40,795 bases of DNA from NCBI GenBank assembly GCA_017543595.1, contig JAFYFU010000084.1:1-40795 (forward strand), written 5' to 3'. Made by a program: the position numbers and the translations under genes. The notes under the pieces were generated by a model that saw nothing but the letters and a program-made list of their open reading frames with translations, had not been told where the DNA came from and did no database searches. Of this stretch, positions 34,423 to 40,795 are shown one piece after another. The stretch is from Ruminococcus sp. (lineage in GTDB: Bacteria > Bacillota > Clostridia > Oscillospirales > Ruminococcaceae). How positions within the stretch are numbered: position 1 is the first letter of the stretch; each line of letters opens with the position of its first letter.

Positions 34423-35268
34423 TTAATATGGCAGTCTGAATTTTCCTGCTTTCCATGTTCCGTCATCATCTTTAACCATTGAAAATTCCGCCTTGTCCTC
34501 ATATGAACCTGAATCATCATAGGGCGAACCGTTATAATAGCTTGTGACCGTGAACATTATTTCGTTGTCATTTTTTGAATCAATGCTTGTTATTTCGGAA
34601 TTTAAATAAAATATATTTGTTCCCCTTGAACCGTTAAGGGCATATACATGACCGTCTGATTCAATGAAAGTTTCTGATAATGCATTGGGATATTTATGAC
34701 TGAATACCTTGTAATAGTCCTTCTCAACATCAGAAATGGAATTTATTCCCTCAGTGATTATCATGTAATATTTCCAGCCGAGGTCATTTTCCACGCTTGA
34801 ATCATAGTCTATTGCGTAGGGCGAACCGACTGTATAACTCCATTCTGTCTTGCAGGCTGATTCATAGAGTGTCTGTGCAAATGCTTTGAGTTCGTCATCA
34901 GAAAGAGAAAGCATATCAACGTCAGAAACTACTGCGCCGTTGTTGTCAACATCTATACTGTCGTACTCCTCACGCTTATCCCCTGATATATTGGGTGTGG
35001 GAATCTTATTGGGAGTTGAAAACATATCTATTTCTGAGAGTTCTTTTTCTGTCGATACCGTTGTAACTTCCTCAGTATTTTCAATTTCGGTTGTCGTTAC
35101 GGGAATACTTGTTTCGGGAACTGTTGTCTGCTCCGTCTGAGTTTCCTCGGAAGAATCTGTTTCTGTTGTTGGTATAACTCCCACAAAGCTTGTACTTCTT
35201 ACCGTTGAACAGCCTGAAAATGCCGAACATAAAACAAAAAAAACAGAAAAAGCAATTATTTTCCTCAT
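34423..35268 (-). CDS. Lipoprotein of unknown function
   Basis: The 281-residue protein has a lipoprotein signal (lipobox FSGC, about residue 20). A long Thr/Glu/Val-rich linker (about 30-95, with TTVPETSIPVTTTEIENTEE) leads to a C-terminal globular domain (about 115-281) of mixed helices and strands, including ELKAFAQTLYESACKTEWSYTVGSPY and NEIMFTVTSYYNGSPYDDSG. No family is recognised. The SD is AGGAGAT. It is convergent with the VWA gene and bounded upstream by a B-A composite repeat. Confidence 0.85.
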   Translation of the reverse strand: MRKIIAFSVFFVLCSAFSGCSTVRSTSFVGVIPTTETDSSEETQTEQTTVPETSIPVTTTEIENTEEVTTVSTEKELSEIDMFSTPNKIPTPNISGDKREEYDSIDVDNNGAVVSDVDMLSLSDDELKAFAQTLYESACKTEWSYTVGSPYAIDYDSSVENDLGWKYYMIITEGINSISDVEKDYYKVFSHKYPNALSETFIESDGHVYALNGSRGTNIFYLNSEITSIDSKNDNEIMFTVTSYYNGSPYDDSGSYEDKAEFSMVKDDDGTWKAGKFRLPY

Positions 35269-35280
35269 ATCTATCTCCTA

Positions 35281-35412
35281 TTTGAAATCGTCAGATTTGT
35301 GCTTTTTAGGCTTGTCATTTCGTTCACTCCGCAAAGCTCCGTTCACTCTCATGACAAGGCACAAATCTTCCTCTAATTTGAAATCGTCAGATTTTGCCTC
35401 TTATAGCTTGTT
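35281..35412. repeat. B-type palindromic repeat, copy B4 plus partial unit
   Basis: The full unit has an outer arm GATTTGTGC ... GCACAAATC and inner arm CTTGTCAT ... ATGACAAG, both perfectly complementary although different from the 1-336 units. Its centre TTCGTTCACTCCGC is that of the A-type elements, which links the two types. A second left arm starts at 35381 (period 96) and breaks off about eight bases before A4. Confidence 0.9.
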
Positions 35413-35418
35413 ATTTTG

Positions 35419-35540
35419 AATGGGGGGAGCCGCCCTTTGGGGCTTGCCTATTCACTCACTCCGCTACGCTTCGTTCATTCATACGGCAAGGGGCGGCTTT
35501 ATCCCCCCAAGCCCCCTTATAATTTCTAATTCCGAATTTA
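35419..35540. repeat. A-type palindromic repeat, copy A4
   Basis: This copy is inverted relative to A3, with the GGGGGG/CCCCCC and AGCCGCCC/GGGCGGCT arms. Inner arms are CTTGCC ... GGCAAG with a TAT/ATA extension. Its right end TAATTCCGAATTTA (35527-35540) includes the rnr stop codon on the minus strand. Confidence 0.9.
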
Positions 35541-37700
35541 ATAATCATCATCGCCGTCAAGAACAAAGTCAACTGTTCCCTCGCTTACATTTACAGAGGC
35601 GCATATTACCTGCACTGTCTGACCGAGAACATATGAAACTCCGCTGAATTTTTCCGTAAGCGAAACAGGTTCGGAATAGTCATATTCTCCCTCAGGGAGC
35701 GTTCTTATATGCACAAGACCCTCAACCGTATCGGGCAGTTGCACATAGAATCCAAATTCCGTAACGCCTGATATTTTAGCCTCAAAGCTTTCGCCGATAT
35801 GCTGTTTCATATATTCAGCCTTATAGCAGTCCTCACAGTCTCTTTCAATCGTTACGGCTCTGATTTCTGCGGCTGACGAACGCTCTGCGGCATTTACCGC
35901 AAATCCCGAATATCTCTTGTTAAGCCATGCATTGTCATATCCCGCAAGAATATCCGTTATAATTCTGTGTATTGCCAAATCGGGATAACGCCTTATCGGA
36001 GATGTAAAATGTGCATAGTCATCAAGTGCAAGTCCGAAATGACCCAGAGGTTCAGCCGAATATTCAGCCTTTGACATTGAACGCAGAACCATCATATTTA
36101 CCGCCTCAAATTTATCCGTATCCCTTGCATTTTCGAGTATCTGTGCGGCATGGGCAGGTTTGAAGTCCGTAAAATGCGGATAGTCAACACCTATTTTTAC
36201 AAGTGTCTGACAGAGGTTGGCAGTTTTTTCTTCGGGCGGAACTTCATGCACACGGTAAACAAACGGGACTTTTTTCTCTTTTGCGAGTTTAGCTGCCGCT
36301 TCATTTGCAGTAAGCATAAATTCTTCTATAATTCTTTCGGCTTTACCGCTTTTTCTCGGCTGAACGTCAACGCATACACCGTTATCGTTTATTATCAGTT
36401 TGCTTTCGGTTGTTTCAAGTTCGGGAGCGTGACGGCGTTTTCTTTTATTTATCAATATATCCGCAAGCTGATTTATAAGCGGAATCTGACTGATTACGCC
36501 TTTATATTTTTCCTGTATTTCGGGAGTCGTATTCCCGTCAAGAATGGAATTTATTTCCGAATACACACCCTTGACCCTTGATTTTATGACGCTTTTGCAG
36601 AAATTATAAGAAAGCATTTCCCCGTTCTCGGAAAGTTCCGCAAAGCATGAAAGAGTCAGTCTGTCCTCATTCGGATTGAGCGAACATATACCGTTTGAAA
36701 GTTCTTTCGGGAGCATGGGAATTACTTTATTCGCATAATATATGCTTGTGCCACGCTTTAAAGCCTCTTTGTCAAGCGCACTGTTGCCCTTTACATAATG
36801 CGAAACATCTGCGATATGAACCCCCAGAATATAGCCGTTTTCGGTTTTTTCAACCGATATTGCATCGTCAAGGTCTTTTGAATCTGCGCCGTCTATTGTA
36901 AATATAGGGAGATATCTCAAATCCCTGCGGTTATTGAAATTATATTCCTGCACACCGCCCTCGGATATTTTCCTTGCCTCTTTGAGAACATCATCGGGAA
37001 ATTCATCGGGCGCACCGTGTTCGCATAAAATCGACAGGGCGCAGGAGGACGCAAGTTCTGAACTGCCGAAAACAGAAGTTATTTTAACTTTATGTTCCGC
37101 ATGGCGTTTGCCCCTGTAAATAATCTCGGCAAGGACTTTATCGCCCTCATTGTAGGGAACGCTTTCGGCTTTTACTATTGTCATATGATTTCTTGAAGCC
37201 TTATCGGGGACAAGATAAAGCCCGCCGTCGGCATATTCTATTTTTCCTGTGAGAACGGAACTTCCGAACTGTATAATATCTTCAATTTCTCCCTCAGGTT
37301 CTCCCGAACGTGAAACTATATCCGATATTAAAACCCTGTCCTCAGGCATTGCACCGAGCATACATTTCCCCGGAATAAAATATTCCGTACCGTCATCTGT
37401 GACGGCAAATCCGAAAGTACGGCTTAATCTTGTGACTGTTCCGATATGGAAATTCATTCGTGAACACAAAGCCGCTTTCATGCCTTTTCTCACGGTAACT
37501 ATGCCTTCCGTCCTGAGTTCGTCAAAAGCAGTTACAAAATTTTCATGACCTGATTTCTGTGTCCTGCATTTTGTTTCAAGTTCACTGATTGGCATAAGTC
37601 TTTTCTTGTAAGTTTTAAGGAAAGTAATAATTTTATTCTTATAGCTTTCAACACTTACAGATTCTTCTTTGATTTTCTTGATATTTTTTTTCTTTGACAT
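35538..37700 (-). CDS. rnr: Ribonuclease R (RNB-family 3'-5' exoribonuclease)
   Basis: The 720-residue hydrolytic exoribonuclease degrades structured RNA. The order is an N-terminal winged-helix and cold-shock domains (FHIGTVTRLSRTFGFAV, GKIEY...YLVPD), the RNB catalytic domain with IDGADSKDLDDAISVEKT...LGVHIADVSHYV (the four Asp cluster), HFTSPIRRYPDLAIHRII, and a C-terminal S1 domain (AKISGVTEFGFYVQLPDTVEGLVHI). It lacks the long Lys-rich C-terminal tail of E. coli RNase R. The ATG at 37700 follows AAGAGGTGA. It lies downstream of secG, a common pairing in Firmicutes, with a hairpin between. Confidence 0.97.
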   Translation of the reverse strand: MSKKKNIKKIKEESVSVESYKNKIITFLKTYKKRLMPISELETKCRTQKSGHENFVTAFDELRTEGIVTVRKGMKAALCSRMNFHIGTVTRLSRTFGFAVTDDGTEYFIPGKCMLGAMPEDRVLISDIVSRSGEPEGEIEDIIQFGSSVLTGKIEYADGGLYLVPDKASRNHMTIVKAESVPYNEGDKVLAEIIYRGKRHAEHKVKITSVFGSSELASSCALSILCEHGAPDEFPDDVLKEARKISEGGVQEYNFNNRRDLRYLPIFTIDGADSKDLDDAISVEKTENGYILGVHIADVSHYVKGNSALDKEALKRGTSIYYANKVIPMLPKELSNGICSLNPNEDRLTLSCFAELSENGEMLSYNFCKSVIKSRVKGVYSEINSILDGNTTPEIQEKYKGVISQIPLINQLADILINKRKRRHAPELETTESKLIINDNGVCVDVQPRKSGKAERIIEEFMLTANEAAAKLAKEKKVPFVYRVHEVPPEEKTANLCQTLVKIGVDYPHFTDFKPAHAAQILENARDTDKFEAVNMMVLRSMSKAEYSAEPLGHFGLALDDYAHFTSPIRRYPDLAIHRIITDILAGYDNAWLNKRYSGFAVNAAERSSAAEIRAVTIERDCEDCYKAEYMKQHIGESFEAKISGVTEFGFYVQLPDTVEGLVHIRTLPEGEYDYSEPVSLTEKFSGVSYVLGQTVQVICASVNVSEGTVDFVLDGDDDY

Positions 37701-37722
37701 TGTTTCACCTCTTTTACTCATC

Positions 37723-37750
37723 AAAAAACCCCATGACGACTGTCACGGGG
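37723..37750 (-). terminator. Terminator hairpin between secG and rnr
   Basis: On the minus strand CCCCGTGAC and GTCATGGGG pair (one G-T) around AGTC and are followed by six T. It sits just upstream of rnr, whose SD follows about 15 bases later, so it may only attenuate readthrough into rnr. Confidence 0.85.
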
Positions 37751-37757
37751 CTGCATT

Positions 37758-38018
37758 TTACTTTTCTGTGAAGATTGGAACGATATTTACAGCGAGAACA
37801 ACCAAAAAGAGAATTATTCCGAGAGTTCTTGTAATCTTGTTGAGAATAGCCTCTTTTGACCTGCCTTCGTTCTTTCCGTAGAAAGAATCCGAACTTGCAC
37901 CCGTGAGAGCTGCTGTCATGCTGTCCTGAGATTTCTGTTCCTGTGAAAGACAGAGTATTATGACTGCCAGACAAACAACGAGAAGAATCGCTCCTCCGAC
38001 AATTTCGAGTATTGACAT
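37758..38018 (-). CDS. secG: Preprotein translocase subunit SecG
   Basis: The 86-residue protein has the SecG pattern: an N-terminal membrane helix (SILEIVGGAILLVVCLAVIILCLSQ), a short polar loop rich in Ser/Gly (KSQDSMTAALTGASSDSFYGKNEGRSKEAILNKITRT), and a second helix (LGIILFLVVLAVNIVPIF). It assists the SecYE channel. The ATG at 38018 follows GGAGG; a longer frame lacks an SD. A good promoter lies at 38095-38123. Confidence 0.92.
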   Translation of the reverse strand: MSILEIVGGAILLVVCLAVIILCLSQEQKSQDSMTAALTGASSDSFYGKNEGRSKEAILNKITRTLGIILFLVVLAVNIVPIFTEK

Positions 38019-38094
38019 ATTATACCTCCATTTAGAATCGTTTAAAACCGTAATTTTCAACAAAGCAAAACCAACTTACATGATTAGCCCTTTA

Positions 38095-38123
38095 ATTATA
38101 GCACAGAACCGAAATTTTTTCAA
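38095..38123 (-). promoter_or_regulatory. Sigma-A promoter for secG
   Basis: TTGAAA (38123-38118), a 17-base spacer ending in TGC (extended -10) and TATAAT (38100-38095). The transcript may extend into rnr if the hairpin at 37723-37750 is read through. Confidence 0.8.
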
Positions 38124-38188
38124 TACTGCCGTATTAAAATTTCAGAACATATAAAGTCTGAATTTTATGCACAACGCACAAAATCAAA

Positions 38189-38629
38189 TTATTTTCTTCT
38201 TGTTTTGTTTTTGCGGTCAGTGCTTCTTTTAAGGTCGCACATACGTTCCTCGCTTGTCTGCTTGAAATGTGACATCATATCCTCAAAAGTCATTTCTGAC
38301 TGCGGAATAGTTTTCTTGGGTTTCCAGATATTAGGCTTGGGTTTCTGTTCATTTTTCTGAAAATCCTTTTTTGGTGCGGGGGCTTCCTCATTTTCGTCAA
38401 CGGCTTTCTTAATTGAGAGGCTGACTTTTCCCGCATCGTTTATGCCTATTACCTTAACTTTGACTTCCTGATTTTCGGTAAGGTGTTCTCTTATTTCGCT
38501 GACGAAAGTATTGGCTATTTCGGAAATATGTACCATACCCGTACCGCCGCCGTCAATATCGACAAAAGCACCGTACTGTGTGATTCCCTTTACTTTACCG
38601 TTATAAATTTTTCCGATTTCCAGTTGCAT
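38189..38629 (-). CDS. yabR: S1-domain RNA-binding protein (YabR-like)
   Basis: The 146-residue protein has one S1 domain (about 1-75: IGKIYNGKVKGITQYGAFVDIDGGGTGMVHISEIANTFVSEIREHLTENQEVKVKVIGINDAGKVSLSIKK) and a basic, Pro/Lys-rich tail. It is a general RNA-binding or ribosome-associated protein. The position directly after divIC and yabPQ matches the Bacillus yabP-yabQ-divIC-yabR order, which is why the symbol is used. The ATG at 38629 follows AAAGGAGA; the longer frame starts before it without an SD. Confidence 0.9.
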   Translation of the reverse strand: MQLEIGKIYNGKVKGITQYGAFVDIDGGGTGMVHISEIANTFVSEIREHLTENQEVKVKVIGINDAGKVSLSIKKAVDENEEAPAPKKDFQKNEQKPKPNIWKPKKTIPQSEMTFEDMMSHFKQTSEERMCDLKRSTDRKNKTRRK

Positions 38630-38665
38630 TGAATTATCTCCTTTAACATTTCTTTTGTTCATATA

Positions 38666-39004
38666 TCAATCTCGTGATGTTTCATAGAATCTTCTCTCAT
38701 CGGGGTAAGCGTACCCGTATTTTTCGAGAGCGACTTTTTCCATATACTCTGATATATCATCGCTGTCGAGAATTTTCTGCAATTCCTCGTTTTCTTTTTC
38801 GTAGCTTTTTATCTGTTCCTCAATAAGTCTTGCCTCAGCATCTTTTACACGGCAATCCTTGTAAGTTGTGACAAAAAGCACCGCACTCACCACAACAGAC
38901 GAAGCCGCTGCGACAATTACGAGTTTGCGGTTGAACAGACCTTTTTTACGGGAATTATTGTCCTTGACATTCCCTTTGGTTTTTTTATTCCTTTTTACTG
39001 CCAA
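38666..39004 (-). CDS. divIC: Septum formation initiator (DivIC/FtsB family)
   Basis: The 112-residue protein has a basic cytoplasmic N-terminus (about 1-27), one membrane helix (LVIVAAASSVVVSAVLFVTTY, about 28-48) and an extracytoplasmic coiled coil (KDAEARLIEEQIKSYEKENEELQKIL), then the conserved EKVALEKYGYAYPDERRFYE. This is the DivIC/FtsB layout of the division complex. Its start overlaps the 3' end of yabQ by 20 bases. Confidence 0.92.
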   Translation of the reverse strand: MAVKRNKKTKGNVKDNNSRKKGLFNRKLVIVAAASSVVVSAVLFVTTYKDCRVKDAEARLIEEQIKSYEKENEELQKILDSDDISEYMEKVALEKYGYAYPDERRFYETSRD

Positions 39005-39527
39005 AATCCGTCACGTTCTTCCTTTCACTATTCTCCATTTTATTATACAACAAACAGTATGGTTTTAGCAATAGCAAATTTGATTTTTTAAAGCACTTTG
39101 CAAAAATTTTGGAATTTCCCACAAATTTAACACTTAGTTTTTTACATATAAATGCAAAAACCGCACGAAAAGGACTTGCAATAAAAATAAAAATTTTCTT
39201 TAACAGTAAAAATAATTTCCTTACTGCGCCCGTAACGGCACTACCGACAGTGAAAAAATATATTACAAATCCTATAATGTTTCCGAGAATATAATACCCT
39301 CTCATTTCTCCCCTGACCGATACCGAAGAAAATGCCATGAAAAATATCACATAGCCGACAAGAAATATTATATCTTCAATTAAAATAAGTATGTCGTTGT
39401 GCGGAAAAATAATCCTTATCACCCTGAAAATGTCATAGAATACCCCTATTACCGCCCCCGCAAGACAGGACAGCCCGAAAAGAACAAGTTCCTCGCTTAC
39501 AGTGAAAAATGTTTCGGGAACATTCAT
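38985..39527 (-). CDS. yabQ: Spore cortex biosynthesis protein YabQ
   Basis: The 180-residue protein has four to five membrane helices and the YabQ family start: LVLFGLSCLAGAVIGVFYDIFRVIRIIFPHND. In Bacillus it is needed for the spore cortex. The C-terminal half is basic and longer than the membrane core. It overlaps yabP by four bases (ATGA) and divIC by 20 bases, so the cluster is tightly coupled. In this group it is a sign of endospore genes. Confidence 0.9.
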   Translation of the reverse strand: MNVPETFFTVSEELVLFGLSCLAGAVIGVFYDIFRVIRIIFPHNDILILIEDIIFLVGYVIFFMAFSSVSVRGEMRGYYILGNIIGFVIYFFTVGSAVTGAVRKLFLLLKKIFIFIASPFRAVFAFICKKLSVKFVGNSKIFAKCFKKSNLLLLKPYCLLYNKMENSERKNVTDFGSKKE

Positions 39528-39802
39528 CTGAAAAGTCTCCCCAGTGCGCTAACAGGCGATTTTTTGTCTTTGTCCCCGTAAATCATAGCCCATATATCGC
39601 CAGTAACAGTCATATCGCCCGTTTCAACGCTCATGGAATCAATATGCAAATCTTTTCCCTGAATTGTCAGTTCTCCGAGCTGAGTATAAAGGCAGACGGT
39701 TTTTTCATCAAAGCTGTCAACATCTGTTATCCCCGATATCGTGAGAGTTTTTCTGTTCTGTAAAATAATGCTCTGATTTTTCTGTGTTATCTTTTCCTGC
39801 AT
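39524..39802 (-). CDS. yabP: Sporulation protein YabP
   Basis: The 92-residue protein has the YabP/YqfC family core: ILQNRKTLTISGITDVDSFDEKTVCLYTQLGELTIQGKDLHIDSMSVETGDMTVTGDIWAMIYGD. It belongs to the mother-cell sporulation regulon in Bacillus and probably acts in spore coat or cortex formation. The SD is GGGGG. A possible sigma-E-like -10 (CATATAAT at 39833-39826) lies upstream but without a convincing -35. It is first in the yabP-yabQ-divIC-yabR cluster and diverges from acyP. Confidence 0.92.
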   Translation of the reverse strand: MQEKITQKNQSIILQNRKTLTISGITDVDSFDEKTVCLYTQLGELTIQGKDLHIDSMSVETGDMTVTGDIWAMIYGDKDKKSPVSALGRLFR

Positions 39803-39825
39803 GGTAATACCCCCGTTTTTTATAG

Positions 39826-39833
39826 ATTATATG
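39826..39833 (-). promoter_or_regulatory. Possible sigma-E-like -10 upstream of yabP
   Basis: CATATAAT matches the CATACAMT -10 of sigma-E at seven of eight bases, 24 bases upstream of yabP. The expected ATATT-type -35 14-15 bases further up is not seen, so it could equally be a sigma-A -10. Confidence 0.35.
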
Positions 39834-39872
39834 CAGACGAAAAATTTTAAAGAACACAAATTTTTAAAGCTG

Positions 39873-39901
39873 TTGATTTTTTCGTGAATATGTATTATAA
39901 T
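39873..39901 (+). promoter_or_regulatory. Sigma-A promoter for acyP
   Basis: TTGATT (39873-39878), a 17-base spacer and TATAAT (39896-39901), 22 bases before the acyP start. Confidence 0.8.
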
Positions 39902-39922
39902 TCTTATAGCGGAGGTGTTAGA

Positions 39923-40195
39923 ATGGAAAAAATACGCAGGCATATTATTTTTCACGGAGAAGTTCAGGGGGTAGGTTTCAGGTTCAGAGCCTATCATTCG
40001 GCAAATCTCTACGGCGTTACGGGCTGGGTAAGAAACTGCCCTGACGGAAGTGTGGAAATGGAAGCGGAAGGATATCCGAAAGATATAAATGCCATTATCG
40101 AAAATGTAAAAAACAGTTCTTTTGCGGATATCTATGATATTGAATCAAAAATAATCCCACTTAAAAACGATTCCTCATTTCATATCACGGATTAA
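39923..40195 (+). CDS. acyP: Acylphosphatase
   Basis: The 90-residue enzyme hydrolyses acyl phosphates. It has the family core HIIFHGEVQGVGFRFRAYHSANLYGVTGWVRNCPDGSVEMEAEG, including the phosphate loop (GEVQGVGFR with catalytic Arg) and Asn in VRNCPDG. The length is normal. The ATG at 39923 follows GGAGGTG; the longer frame would start inside the promoter's -10 region. It is a single-gene unit, divergent from the yabP cluster. Confidence 0.95.
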   Translation: MEKIRRHIIFHGEVQGVGFRFRAYHSANLYGVTGWVRNCPDGSVEMEAEGYPKDINAIIENVKNSSFADIYDIESKIIPLKNDSSFHITD

Positions 40196-40225
40196 AAAAG
40201 CTGCACATAATGTGCAGCCTTTTTG
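40194..40225. terminator. Bidirectional terminator between acyP and surface-protein gene
   Basis: GCTGCACAT and ATGTGCAGC form a perfect stem with almost no loop left (inner pairs probably open), flanked by A and T runs. Confidence 0.88.
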
Positions 40226-40239
40226 TTAATACTCAAAAA

Positions 40240-40795
40240 TCAGTCATTTTCTCTCTTTCTGAAAGAAATAAAGCATACTGCTGCTCCTGTGAGTGCAAAT
40301 GCTGCAATCGGGAGAGCGTGGAAGTCATCGCCTGTCTTGGGTGAATCTGTCTTGCCTGCGGGTGCAGAGCTTGAAGATTTTGAAGAACTTGAAGACTTTG
40401 TTGTGCTTGTAGATGATGAAGAAGTCTTTGCAGTTGTTGTTGTTGTTGAAGATGCCTGACGGGTAAATGTTTCAACACTTCCGTCATTCCATGATATTGT
40501 GAAATTATCTGCGCTTGAAACGCTGAAAGTACCTGTTACTGATGTAGAACCATAGTTAATTGTTACGCTGCTGCCCGAAACATCATAAGTAAAGTTTGTC
40601 TGGCTGCCGTTTGATGTGATAACGCCCGAAGGTCTGCTTGCATCAAAGATATAATCGCCCTTGTTTGAACGCCATGAACCCGAAGTAAGAAGCTGCTGTC
40701 CCTGAGCTGCGGTAGTAGTAACCTGTGCAGTTTCCTCGGTAGCTGTTGTTGTCTGAGTTTCGGTAACTGCAACCTCTGTTGTAACTGTTGTTACA
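40240..40795 (-). CDS. C-terminal part of a cell-wall-anchored surface protein
   Basis: Only the last 185 codons are in the window; the start lies beyond its right edge. The visible order is a Thr/Val/Glu-rich stretch, a small beta-rich part (GSWRSNKGDYIFDASRPSGV ... SVTGTFSVSSADNFTISWNDGSVETFTR), a Ser/Thr/Lys-rich spacer, and a sortase signal: SPKTGD, a hydrophobic helix (LPIAAFALTGAAVCFISF) and the basic tail RKREND. SPKTGD is a common LPXTG variant in Clostridia. The protein should be covalently linked to peptidoglycan by a sortase. The function of the N-terminal part is unknown. Confidence 0.9.
   Translation of the reverse strand, partial: VTTVTTEVAVTETQTTTATEETAQVTTTAAQGQQLLTSGSWRSNKGDYIFDASRPSGVITSNGSQTNFTYDVSGSSVTINYGSTSVTGTFSVSSADNFTISWNDGSVETFTRQASSTTTTTAKTSSSSTSTTKSSSSSKSSSSAPAGKTDSPKTGDDFHALPIAAFALTGAAVCFISFRKREND

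Noticed and set aside
17681-35540. Ordinary Rho-independent terminators as a full explanation of the A and B palindromes
   Set aside because: They are far longer than the local terminators (about 25-35 bp), lack a consistent T run, occur in both orientations relative to transcription, and carry a conserved centre.
40233-40487. Gln/Leu-rich minus-strand frame and an acidic plus-strand frame at the window end
   Set aside because: Both are alternate frames of the Ser/Thr-rich spacer of the SPKTGD surface protein, whose own frame is open to the window edge.

Overview
The window looks like a chromosomal segment of a Gram-positive, low-to-moderate GC, fibrolytic member of the Ruminococcus/Oscillospiraceae group (Clostridia). 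The supporting evidence is two secreted proteins ending in dockerin modules (a GH9 cellulase and an unknown protein), AGGAGG-type ribosome binding sites on nearly every gene, lipoproteins with lipoboxes, a sortase-type SPKTGD cell-wall signal, a HrcA/CIRCE heat-shock operator, a T-box leader on an aminoacyl-tRNA synthetase operon, and Firmicutes-specific genes (spo0A, yabP-yabQ-divIC-yabR). The genus is inferred; no rRNA gene is present to settle it.

Layout. 1-336: tandem 99-bp structured repeats. 338-9842, mostly minus strand: housekeeping genes (rnhA, cysteine desulfurase, EF-Tu domain-2-like protein, GNAT, murA, two extracytoplasmic cyclophilin-type proteins, pssA-like, ppk1). 10000-10606: hsp20 with a perfect CIRCE. 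10778-17109, plus strand: carbohydrate block with a dockerin GH9, a GH95 fucosidase-type enzyme and a GH26 mannanase-type lipoprotein. 17144-25356, minus strand: flavin reductase-like protein, spo0A, a degenerate HAD protein, proS, and a T-box operon in which two unrelated genes precede thrS. 25508-29642, plus strand: dockerin protein, then a GH26-like protein, ispD, a small membrane protein and ispF as one unit. 29676-31667: metG (minus). 31809-34379, plus strand: a membrane protein and a fused solute-binding/VWA protein. 34423-40240, mostly minus strand: lipoprotein, rnr, secG, and the sporulation/division cluster yabP-yabQ-divIC-yabR; acyP is on the plus strand. The window ends inside a cell-wall-anchored protein.

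The most distinctive non-genic feature is a family of imperfect palindromes of about 95-145 bp at 1-336, 17681-17823, 20125-20247, 32461-32670 and 35281-35540. Copies differ in sequence inside the arms but the changes are compensatory, so the fold is conserved while the sequence drifts. Two outer-arm types (GC-rich 'A', AT-rich 'B') share one inner design. A-type copies occur as inverted pairs around two-gene segments, and a 14-base motif recurs at stop codons next to them. No CRISPR array, IS element, prophage, rRNA or tRNA was recognised.
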